DNA from: Sporothrix humicola
Taxonomy: Eukaryota > Ascomycota > Sordariomycetes > Ophiostomatales > Ophiostomataceae
Reading direction: 5' to 3'
Assembly: GCA_021396245.1 (NCBI GenBank)
Contig: WNYE01000035.1
Coordinates: forward strand, 1 to 64,000
Length of the DNA stretch: 64,000 bases
The translations under genes and the position numbers were made by a program. A model generated the notes under the pieces. It had not been told where the DNA came from. It ran no database searches and saw only the letters and a list, made by a program, of their open reading frames with translations. Of the stretch, positions 33,897-45,116 are shown in pieces. The stretch's first letter is position 1, and each line of letters begins with the position of its first letter.

Positions 33897-36800
33897 CTAA
33901 GAGCTGGCCTTGTCAAGACTGGACTTGGCCAGCGCAGGAGACGCTGCGGTCGAAGGAGGCGACGCCGGGGTTTCCGTATCCACATTGGCGAGGGCACTGA
34001 GCGGTTAGTACTGTGCATACAATAAAATAATGAAATAGCAAAGGCAGTGTCAACTTACGAGAATGCGTTCGAGTGCGAGACGGGGTTCGAGTCTTGACGC
34101 GTCGGCGGCGTGCCGGTGCGCGAGGCCGGGCCAGAGTCGTCGCCAGAGCGGCCAAACGCGCCACCAGGGCCGTTGCGCCGACCGCTGTTGCTGCGGGACG
34201 TGAACATCGAGGTAGGGCCCAGCGTGCCGACGTTGGCGCTGGAAATGCGCGTTGCCGAGCCCTTGAGGCGGCGCAGATCGTCCATGCCGACCTGGTTGGG
34301 GATCGGCTGGTTGTACGAGAACTGGCGCGAGTCGCTGCGAGGCAGGCCACGGCCGCCGCCGCCGCGCTGCGTGGCCTTGGCAGCCTCGAGGGCCTTGGCC
34401 GCCGCAGCCGCCTCGGCCGCCTGGCGCACCTCTTCGAGTGTCTGGGGGCCCTTGTTCTGGTCCTGCGAGACCCAGTGCTTGGCGCGCAGATCGACAACAT
34501 CCATCAGCATGAACTTGAGACGGCTCGGCAGCTCGGGGATGTTGATGACGTTATCAATCCGGACAAAATAGGCGTCCATCATCGGGCGGCCCTTCTCCGT
34601 AGCATCGAGGTTGGCGCCGACCGTGCGCAGCAGCTTGGACAGCGACTCTATCTCTGCCTCGTCGGGCATCGACTCGTAGTCCACCAGCTTGCGCACACAT
34701 TCGTGCATAATGCGCTCCGTAAGCATGCCCAGCTTGTACAGCTCACCAATGAACTGCACCAGACCAAGACCGCGGCGCTTGGCAGCGGCCGCCTCGTAGT
34801 ACTCGTCGGACATCATGGCCGTCTCCTTGGACTCGCCCTCCTTGGGCTTCGGCAGATCCACCTTCCAGCCGCGCTCAAACTCCTGCTGACAACGGTTGAG
34901 CAGGTACTTGCGGAAAAGAGTGCCGCCGCTGATAACTTCGCCCTTCTTGTCCTTGATCGTCACGTCGCGGATCTCCGGGCTCATCCGGTCCAGCATGGCC
35001 TTGCAGAACTTGGCGTACATCGGCGCCCAGTGCGCCTCGTCCGTCGCCTTCTCAAACGTCAGCTGGATGACCTGGCGCAGCGTGCGGCCATCCTCCTCGT
35101 CCTTAGACTGCATGGCAATCGTCAGGATCTGGTCCGAGATCTTGTCGAACTTCTCCGGCGTCATCTTGTTCAGCGCAGCCTTGACCTTGCGCTGCACCAT
35201 GTCGGGGTCCATGGTGGTAGCAGAGCCGCCGGGGGCAGGCGAGGCGCCAGCCGCACCGACCGAGCGGTTGGCAATGCTCGCCGGCTTCCAGCCCGAGGCT
35301 GAGATCGTGATAGGCTTCAGCTCCATACCCTGGGTCAACGGCATGTTCTTAGCAGCGTTCTGGTCGGCCTTGGTGCTGTGGCCGGCCTGGCGGCTGTTGC
35401 CGCGAGTCGACCGGCTGCCCTGGCGGGGCGAGTTGGGCATGCCACCGCCAATCGACGACGACGGTGTCCGGGTCATGTTGCTAGGACCAGGGAAGCCACC
35501 GGGGCGGCCGAACGACGACATGGAACCAACAGGGCGGGGCATGCTGCCGGCCGACATGGCAAAGCGCTGCTCCGAGGTGGTGCCAGGCGGCAGGGGCTTG
35601 CTGTTAAACGAGCCCATGGCGCCGGTGCCCGGGTTGAAGGCAGAAGCCGCGTTACTACGCGAGTTCTGGCGGCCCGAGTTGGTGCCGGCAGGCGTGCGGG
35701 TGCCCGAGCGAGACGAGTTGTCGCCGTCGCCAATCAGCGACTTGACTTGCTGGTCAAAGTCCAGAGACGGCTTCTCGACAAAGACGTCCTTGAACTGCAG
35801 CAGGAAGCCCGTGTCGTACTTGAAGTTGCCCTTCTTGTTCACGGCGGGGTTCAGAGCCGGGTTGGGCGACTGGATGCCCTTGGGGTACATGATGGCAGTA
35901 GGATCGCGCAGGAAGCGGGCGGTCTTGAGCGACTGCAGAGCCGCGCTCGGCTGGGGAGGCTCCACCGACTTGGTGTTGATGGGGGCCAGGTTCAGAGCCG
36001 AGGGCTTGGCACGCTTGCCGCCAGACGTCTCAGACGACGGCGACAGGGCAGGGGTGCGGTCGGTGATCTTGAGATCGTCCAGCTTGCTGGTCAGGGCATC
36101 CGTCGAGGTGGCGGTGGCGCCGCTGGCCGACACCTTGCGCTCGCTCAGGGTGATGCCAGAAATCTTCTCGGCCAGCTGCTCAGAGATGGACTTCTCCTTG
36201 CCGGAGTCCGCGTTGGCCTTGCGCTTGCGCTCGCGCTCCTCCTCAAGCCGCTCCATCTCGGCCTCCTGCTCGCGGAGAAGCGCGTCGTTGGCCGCAGCGT
36301 TCGCGGCGCGGTCGGCCTCTTCCTTCTTCTTCTTCTCCGCGTCGGCCTTCTTCTTCTCGATCTCGTAGGCAGCCGCCGCGGCCTCGCGCTTGGCCTCCTC
36401 CTCCTCCATCTCGCGGATTATGCGCTCCATCTCTTCGTCCTCGGTCTCGGCGGCAGGGGCACTGGCAGCCTCGGCCTTGGGGGCCTCGGCAGCCTTCTCC
36501 TCAACGGCGGGGGCGGCAGCAGGAGCGGCAGGCTCGGCCTTCTTCTCCTCCTCCTTGGCGGGGGTGGAAGAAACAATAGCAGGAGTCGACGAGACAACGA
36601 CGGGGGCAGCGGCCTTCTTCTCCTCAGCCTTGGCTGGCTCGGCGGCCTTGGCCTTGCTGTCCGCCTCTGTCGGAGTACCGGCCGTCTTACGGACCTGCTC
36701 CTTGAACTCGTTGCGGAGCTGCTCAGCCGACTTGGTGACCGAAGCGCTATCGGTGCGGGCGTGCGAGACGACAGGCGGAGTAGGCTTGGGCTGCGGGGGC

Positions 36801-39428
36801 GGCGTGGCAGAGACAACAACAGGGGGCGTGCGGGAAACAGCGGGCGCGTTGGGGCCAGGAGAAGCGGGCGCCATCTTGTTGAAGTCCAGAGTCTCGCCCT
36901 GGGGGTTCTTGATGACGATGGCGTTCTTCTTGGGCTTCACAAACTGAGCGCCAGCAGCGCCGCCAGCAGGCTTCTGAGCGCTGCCAGGAGTGCCGCCGGG
37001 AACAGCCAGCGAGGCGTGGCCGGAAACGGGGGTCTGGATCTGGCCGGTGCTCGAGTTGGGACGCTCCGAAGCGGCCTGGGACGACGTGCGCGACATGGAC
37101 GGAGCGCCAGTCGGGACGTTAAACTGCTGGTGCGCGGCATAGGGCATGTTGTAGGCCGGGTTGCCCTGCTGCTGGTAGGGGTTGACCTGTGCGTAGCCCG
37201 GGTAGCCCATGTACGGCGTGCCGTTGGGGCCGTGCTGCTGCTGATGGAGCATCTGCTGCTGGTGGGGGTTAGGGTGCTGGTACGGCTGGTAGTTCTGTTT
37301 TTTAGTTAGCAGGCGTTCATAGTTGCCGCTGGCGGGGGACAGGTCGTCCACGACAGGCGGGCGTTTCATAAAGCTGGTGTTGGCATTGCTGGCATTGCCG
37401 CCACCGAAGACAGTGGAGAAACTGCGACGGGGCGGTGGCATGTCCATTTGTTGTTGCGGGGGCACTGGCCCCTGCAGAGATTGATCCTCGGCCGCTGATG
37501 TTGAATGATACAGAGAGCTCACGAAAGAAGGCGCGTCGAACCGGTAGCGGTGCTTGTGGTGTTGCTGCTGATCAGTGCCGTTGGAAGACACGGATGTTGA
37601 CGACATTGACGCACCCTCCTTCGCCTGGTGCTGCTCCGTTTCCGGCCAACGCTTGCTGATGTTGCGGCGGAGTTTACTCTTCTTGAAATCATGCTGTTGC
37701 TGTTGTTGAAACGGCGGTTGCTGCGGTTGCTCATGCTCTTTCTTGTAGTGAGGTTGGTGCGGCTGCTGCGACTGCTGGGGTTGCAGTGACTGCAGGTGCT
37801 GCTTGTTATGTTGCTTTTGCGAGTCTGAACACTTGGACCCAGAATCAAAGGCGCGGTACTGGTAAGAGAAGTATCTGTCACCCCCTCCCCGGTCACCTCC
37901 TCTGTCACCTCTGTCACCACCACCACTTCTCTCGCCACCTCTATCACCTCCACCTCCTCCACCACGCGCGCCCTTTTTTCTGTAGACTCCACCTCTGGTG
38001 CTGTAGCTTGAATTGGGGTTGGGGTTGGGGTTGGGGTTCATGTTATGATTCATGTTGGGCTGGCTCTGGCCTTGCTGATCACCGCCATCTTGCTGGTTGT
38101 GGTTGGACTTGGACTGGTAAGGGAATGGGGCGGTATTTACGTTTGAGTGAGGCGGGAAACCCGTCGTGTTAGCATATTGCATCTGCATGTAGGGCGAGCC
38201 GCCGGGAACGGGGATAGCGTTCTGCATCTGCGGGGTGCCGTTGTTGGGCACGGCCGGGGGAATGGCCGGGCTGACGCGAGCGGCGGCAGCCTGGGGCGAG
38301 TTAGGCCCAAAGTTGGGGGCCATCACGCCACGCGGCTGGAACTGAGGAGCCATGCCGCCACGGCCCTGGCCTGAAGGACCACGGGGGTAGGGGCCGTTGC
38401 CGGGCTGGAAAGGCATGGCCTGGTTGTTGTAGTGGGTGCTGCCGTTGTAGCCACCGCGACCGCCACGGCCGCCGCCAGGCTGGAAACCGCCACGGTTGGG
38501 GCCGGGGCCGCCGTGATGACCGTGGTTGTTGTGGTTACCGTGGGCCATGTCGCTCTGGCTGTGGACGGAGTGCGTCGAGCCGCGACGGAAGTGCGGGGAC
38601 GCGTTGCCGACGGGCAGGCCGCCAGGCGTGTTCGAGAAGTTGCCGTGCTTCAGGTGGCGCTGTGAAGAAAAAGTCAGTACGAAGTAAGGAGGGGGGAGGG
38701 GAGAAAACACTCTTGATAAAAACTGCGCATGGAGTAGAACATACATCGCCATCACCGCCGAAGCTACCAAACTTCATGTTAGAACCATCCTGCGAGATGG
38801 TCGAGGGGGGACGACCACCGCTAGCCGAGGGCTGGGGGATGGGGATGGGCGACTGAGCGGGGGAGGGTATGCGCTGGTTGTTGCCGGCAATGGGCTGCGA
38901 GGGGGTCGAGTGCGCAATGGCAGGCGACTCGTCGTAGCCAAACTTGGGCAGCGGCGCCTTGGGGCCCGCGCCGGCGCCGCCGTTGGCAATGAAGCCGCTG
39001 GGACCGGTGGCGCTGATTGTGACGGAGCTCTTGCGCGCGTGATCGGCGCTGGAGCTGCCGTTGATGACAGCGGGCACAGCCGGGGTGATGGGCTTGCCGG
39101 TGCTGCTGGAGCTGTTGCTGCCGTTGGCAGAGGGGGCGCCCTGGGAAGGCGCAGCGTTTCCGCTCATGTTTGCGTTTGTGTTGTTGGGTTTGTTGCTGCT
39201 GCCGGCGCTACCATTCAGGGGCGACACGGAAGCAGGACGAGCATTGCTGGTGCCCGAGTTCGTGGGAGCAGAAGAGGAGCCGACTACGACTGGGGAAGAA
39301 GAGCCCGTCGCAATCACCGGCGTCGCAGTGGCCTTGCCAGAAGCACCAGCTGCAGAAGCGTAGGATGCCGTGGAAGACGTAGCGTTGGAGTTCGCCGGGA
39401 CGTTCTGCGTAGGTGCAGGAGAAGTCAT
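33897..39428 (-). CDS. eIF4G: Translation initiation factor eIF4G
   Basis: Three exons as modelled (39428-38745, 38659-34059, 33996-33897) give 1,794 residues. eIF4G is the cytoplasmic scaffold joining cap-bound eIF4E, eIF4A and Pab1. A long Ser/Thr/Asn/Gln/Gly-rich N-terminus is followed by an Ala/Glu/Lys coiled stretch (EEMERIIREMEEEEAKREA). The eIF4E-binding motif YDTGFLL lies at about 1176. The MIF4G domain spans about 1390-1600, from KVKAALNKMTPEKFDKISDQ through RKYLLNRCQQEFERGW and LGLVQFIGELYKLGMLTERI to ELPSRLKFMLMDVVDLR. A 100-nt last exon adds the tail SALANVDTETPASPP. Introns at 38660-38744 and 33997-34058 are solid GT-AG. The block 37295-37990 (residues about 452-683) is suspicious: it is polyQ/RGG-rich, has different codon use and ends like an intron, so the real protein may be shorter. 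Confidence 0.92.
38015..38036 (+). repeat. (GGGGTT)3GGGG tandem in eIF4G exon
   Basis: Four G4 runs separated by TT on the plus strand, which is the template strand for eIF4G. The minus strand encodes an Asn-Pro repeat. It fits the intramolecular G-quadruplex pattern. Confidence 0.8.
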
Positions 39429-42400
39429 TAAGGGATGGAGAAAGAGCTGGGGTGTCGTTTGCTCTTTCGAGAGGAGAGGAAAAAAAACTCGTCGACAGAA
39501 AAACAACAGTTCAGAAAGGAAGACGACAGTTAAGGTCTTCCGAAAAAAAAAACTGTTAAGGATAGTTTTCTGTATCGAAATCGATGGGGGCGCGATGAAG
39601 GATAGACTTCGGTTGGATTCTCGACCGGTCAAAAAGGAGTGGCTTGTCGAGAAAAGGGAGAGATGCGCAAATGAATAAAAGAACGGATTTGTCGCGACAA
39701 CGAGGTTGATGGCGAAAAAGGGTGATTCGGTGGCGATGAGTCGCTTCTTCTGATTCTCCGGCGATAGGAGAAAAGAGAAAGAAGATCGAGAGTCGTCGAC
39801 GGTCGCGCGGTCGATGGAGATATTAGGGGAGAGGAAGAAAAAAAGATTTGCGCCTCCACGCAAATAAAAGGTCCCAAAACAGGCCTCTTTTTGTTTTTCT
39901 GCAAGATTTCTGTTGCCCCCGTAGATGAACGGACGCAAGAGAAACGGCAAGAAAAAGGGTTAGAGGTCAAATGAGGGACGGGGGAAAAAAAGAAAAGGAA
40001 GAAAATATCACAGAATTCGCGAATATGCGTTCTGTGATGTTTCTTCGCGGGGGGAGGGGAGGGAATAAAGATGTGATGGATTCACTTGAGGTTCGTGAAA
40101 GGGGGAAGAAAAAAGAAGAAAGGGCGAAGGGCACGAGAAGGGAAAAAGGGAAGGGGACAAATTTTTTTTTGGAGGAAGGCGGGAGGCGAGTGGTCCGCAC
40201 TCCACCCAAAAATGGCTGATAGGGGAAGGAGCAGAGGTACTTGCGGGCGTGTGGGCAGCGGTGGTGTATTACTGGTGCAAGTAAGTGGTGCAAGTGCTCT
40301 GTAGTAGTGATTCGAGCAGTGAGGTTAGTGGGTGCTCACTGCTGGGTCGCGCCTGCGCGCGCAAATACAAGGCCAGAGGGCCACCAGGCGTCCGATTTTT
40401 TTTTTTCACTGTGTCAATTTTTTGGGTATTTTTTCCTTGGCTCCTTCCCCCCATGCCCAATTTTTTTTCCCTCGCGCACGCAAAATGGGCGGGGGCACGG
40501 GCCATACCCAAGGAAGGAAGGGAGCGAAACGGACTTAACAAGTCACTGCGTGCGCGTATTATTAGGGGCGAGGTACGCGACGTGGTCCTTGCTCTTACTA
40601 TTTGGGGGAGTCTAATACGTGCAACATGACTGTGCGACATGACCGCGCCGAGCGGATAGATGCATATCGCGTGTTATCAGTGAAGGTATCTTGCTTGATT
40701 ATTTTTTGCTAGCTTCTGGAGCGCACAAACTTACATGTGCAAGAATATTTTTAGTTACTGGAGAATAAACGAGTGACACAGGTTTTTGTTGAGGCTTCTA
40801 CGAACGAGATGGAAGACAAGCTGACGAGGAAGTGAGGAAACGAATGCATTCAAAGAACTACGCGAAAAACAAACGACGGAAAGAGAGTGAAAGAAAGGCC
40901 TGGCAGATGAAAGAAAATGGACCAGCCCGCGACGCGCCGTAAATTACAGCTACTGAGAAGGTGTGGGGGGCAAAAAGAGAAGCTGGGGCAGACATCAGGA
41001 AAGGAGAAGAGACCAAAAGACCAAAAGAGAGCCGGAGAGCTTTTGGTGGCAATCTATCGGTTTGTGCGATTTCATGTCGCGCTAAAACACGAAGTTTGCT
41101 TGTAAGAGAACGAACGAGATAATACATGTATGTAAACTTGCATGCAAACCACCCCAGTAGTGAGGCTCTCAAGCCATGGAGATTGGAGATTGGCAGGTCT
41201 CAAGTCCGTGTTTTGTAGGCAACAACGCACCAAAATCAAGTCTGCGTCATAGCCATGACCAACAAGCAGACAAGTGCGACGGTGCAGTGCTTGATATGAC
41301 TAACATGCAGGCAATGCAGACGAATAAATATAGGGCAGCCTGAGTAGGTCATACTTGCATGATGCAGTCAAGAAGTCAAGCCGTCAAATGCAGTGATGTG
41401 GAGGAAGAGGATCATCTGGAAAGGAGGAAAACAGAATACAGTGACACTGGAAACCCCGTCATGACAAGCTTACAAGGCAGACGCACGATAGAGAGGTGGA
41501 GCAACCACGATATGGTTGACCATTACTCTGGGAGGGTGCCCCCTTGTCAGATGAGAAATGCCCAGAAAGACTGTAATAAAATGGGATGATTTCGAGGAAG
41601 ATCGCGTTCTCCATTTTTACGGGACTCCGGCATGTAAAATGCAGCATGCACTTAAGCGTGCAGCAATAGTGGCATTCCGAAGGACGCCCGAGAAACAGAA
41701 GGGGCGACTGTCATCAGGCTCTGAAGAGGGAATGGTGGCAGCTGCAAGAGAAGGACCAATGGAAGGAAAGAAGAAAAGGAAGACAAGGCAAGAAGGAACG
41801 GACAAAACGGAGAGGAGATGCAGGAGGGAACAGAGAGAAAGCAGGGAAAACGGGAAGGAGGCGTTCGAGTGTGTGTGGAAACGAGAAGAGGAACAGGGAA
41901 AGAGCAACGCCCAAGAGCCCAAGAACATAAAAACACAGGCAACAGGCAGGGACGGGCTGCGGGTTGCTGTTGCTAGGCGGACAGGGGCCAACCGCGTTTT
42001 GGGTTTGGGCAGCCGGACGAGTCGCGTCGAGATGCTGATGCGCTGGGGTGTGTCCCCTGTAGCTTTGCCACACCCTGTAAAAGGAGGAAACTGGGAGAGA
42101 AGAAAAGAAAAGAAAGAAGGAAAAGAGAAGAAAAAAGACTTGGGCCCTGTCTGTGCGCCAGGGAGCAGCCAGAAAAAGGGAATAATTACGGCTACGTGCG
42201 ACGGGAAAGAGGACGCGACTCAAGTGATGCCGTACGTGTGCTTACGATGTATGTCGATATGGGGTATTAATGCTTGTGCAAGTATTTGACTTGTGAGATG
42301 TCAGTATTTCTGTATTTCTGTCATAAAGTATGCATCAACGAGTCTGTCGTCGACATATCCTGATATCTGAGGACCCGAGTCAAGATGAAAAGTGACTAGT

Positions 42401-45116
42401 GAGTTAGCGCCCGTTCTTGCAAGTATCTCTCAGGCATCTCAGTGAAGTGACCTGCAGCTTCCTGTTTTCTAGGGACGTCGGGTGGCCTTGGCATGTCCCT
42501 GGGGCCACTTTTCAGGCCCTTCCTGCTGGGCTGCCTGGGCTTTACTGGAGACAGCGGCCTTTTGGCCACTTTTTGGCCACTTTACCTGGCACTTTCGCAC
42601 CACTTTTAATTACAGTGCACCTGGGCGACAGCCGTTGTTATGGGGCGTAAAATGGAGCGCAGCTGCCGCAAATGCCCAATTTGCCCAGCTGTGATTTGTT
42701 TCCGCGTTTTCTTCCTTTTCTATTCTTTTTCTTTTTCATTTTCTGTATGATTTCCTCTTTCGTTGCGCTCCTCGCTCGGCTGGACCATGCGCTGCTCAAA
42801 CAACCAGACGGGACGTCGTCCCATGTTTGCCGTGTTGTTTCGGCGAATACTTCAATGAAGAGGCTATCAACAGTATCTGAAAATACAGTGAATGATGCTC
42901 GTATTACCGAGTTTTTTTTTTTTCCTTTTTTCCTTTTTTTCAGCACTCTATTTCTTCTACCGAGTATACTTTCTCGTCTCGTCTCTTCGCTCGCTCTGAA
43001 ACGGGTGCCAGTGTCTTGTACCATCTGCAAGACAACAAGACATTGCATCTGTCGGGACAGGCGGCGCAGATCCGGCCATCATTTGTCTTGTCTCGTCTTG
43101 TATGTTGTGGTTCTTTCAACCCCTTTTTGTGTGAAGGAGTACATACATGCGTACCTCCCTATTTATATCCCCTGTCATTTTGTCTCGTCTGGATCGCAGT
43201 CCTGATCTCTGTCTTGATCTTCCTGCTGCTGTTCATCTGATGTCTCGCGTTTTGGGCTGGAAAAGATGCGAAAAGATGCGTCTTGCAATCTACCCTCGGT
43301 TCGGTCGCCGGGAGAGTCCCAGACTTGCAATGCATAAGTCTGTGTTGTGTCTGTGTACAGATAACTGTGTGTGTTTTTTTTTGTGTTTTTTTTACATTCA
43401 TTTTTGTTTATTTATGAGCGTTTTGTAACTTGTATCCTGTGATCTTTGAATCCCCCAAAGCTGAGCGCAGGGATGACTGCGTGTTGGCCTCTTATTTTCA
43501 TTTTCTTTTATTTTCTTTTTTATTATTTCTTTCACTTTATCGCATCCCTTTCGTCTCTCCCTTGTCAGCCACCCGTCAAAGGTAAGAGACATATCCCACC
43601 AAGACGTCGTAAATACGGCGCATTTGTCGCATTGCTCGTTGTCGCAAAGCGTCGCAAAAAGCTGTACTTCATCCCCCTGTGTCCCTTTTTATTTTTCTTA
43701 TATTATTACTTCACCCACCGGCTATGCTCTCCCATATTGCATTTGCTTTGTCGCGACGGTCGATCCGGGGAAGAAAACGAGAATCAGAAAGTAAGTATAG
43801 TAAGTACACCCTCATGGAGCTGCGGCTGATATATATTTATTATTTATTGCTCCTTCGTCGTCTACAGTAATTCAAAACGGAGAGCCAAGATCTCCAGCCA
43901 CCGAGTTGTCTGTTTTCTTCTTTCATTCACTCTCGTTTGCTTTCACTTATTCACACATGTTACTTGTTGCATTTCTTTTTTTCATATACCGCATCTCACA
44001 TTCCGATTCTATTCTTTTCTTTTCTTTTCTTTTTTTCCTATATTTCTTGTCAGTTTAATTATAGCTCTCCTCCGTCTGTTTGTAGGAATATATTAAAGTA
44101 GTAATTCGTCTCAACCTGGATAAACAGACAAAGAAAGTAGAGAAGGAATCAAACGGTGTATCCCCCGTGTTTGCTGTTTTAATTCACCGGTATAACTCTT
44201 CACTCTGATCCTACGTGTATTTTATATAATGTTCCTGGCTGCATCTAGAAGCTCAGGGTCGCATAAATGTCGTTTGCTGTGAGAACAATACCATCTTAGC
44301 GGCCGTCTATTCTCCTTTCACCCCATTCACTTCTTTCATGATCCTTTTGCAGCCACATTGATTGCCCCCTTCCCTCCCTTTTGCCGCATTCACAGATGTC
44401 CTGTTGGTTTTGGGTTAAAATTCAATGACGCTTTTGGGACTTGTAGAAGAAAACGGAAACAGCTTCTTTCTTTCTTCTCTCGCTTCTAAGGCGATGCAGA
44501 ATGCTTCCATTCACCAAACACATGTCAAAAAAATGTCCAAAAGGGAATAGTGACGAAATGTAGACCCTGAAAATGAAAAGAACCTGGTTGGTCCGTTGGT
44601 GTTGTTGGCTGCATACGACTTACAATTTTGCTGCCCAGCCTGACCTTGTATTTTTTTTCGTTATCAGAAAATATTTTCTTTTGTGCGCCTTACGACTCTG
44701 CCAGTCGAATGTCGTATGTTTGCTTTTGCTAGGGCAAGAAGAGAAGAGCAAAAAGTCTGTCCAAAAGCAAATGCCTTCCTGCAAACAATTCTTACAAATT
44801 AAATAAATCGCTCGTTTGCTTGCTTGTTCCAGTGAGGCATTTCGTGAATGTTGCATTCAAAATTTCTGTGCATGCAAACACCGGGGAACGTACCGAGAAT
44901 ATTCTACCCGGAAAACTGCCATGCCGGAAGACTGCGATCCATATTGAATGCTGCATGCAAGCGCTTTGAATATAGACAACGAGGAATGCATAAGATGCTT
45001 GAAATGTGAGAAACGTATAGAAATGAGTGAAAAGAAAATCAAAATGCTTGTAATATTGTGCAGTAAATCACGTTATAATCATCTCACATCCGCTTTTATA
45101 TATTATCCCCAAACTC
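39429..45116. other. Large intergenic region between eIF4G and Aquarius genes
   Basis: About 5.7 kb, the largest gap in the window, between two minus-strand genes. The first ~800 bases are purine-rich on the plus strand (CT-rich leader of eIF4G). The remainder contains T-rich runs, short direct repeats (GACCAAAA near 40,960; TTTTGGCCAC near 42,560; GATGCGAAAA near 43,260) and no frame with recognisable protein. The frame at 41558-42289 (243 codons) is dominated by Lys, Glu and Arg from purine-rich DNA and is not credible. An unannotated non-coding transcript cannot be excluded. Confidence 0.5.

Noticed and set aside
35378..37309. 643-codon plus-strand frame opposite eIF4G
   Set aside because: Leu/Gly/Arg low-complexity translation of GC-rich DNA; antisense shadow of eIF4G.
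38015..38036. TTGGGG-type repeat as an interstitial telomere
   Set aside because: It lies in frame inside the eIF4G exon and encodes Asn-Pro; fungal telomeres are usually TTAGGG. Kept only as a quadruplex motif.
41558..42289. 243-codon plus-strand frame in the large gap
   Set aside because: Lys/Glu/Arg/Gly composition follows from purine-rich DNA; no motif, no splice partners, poor codon bias.
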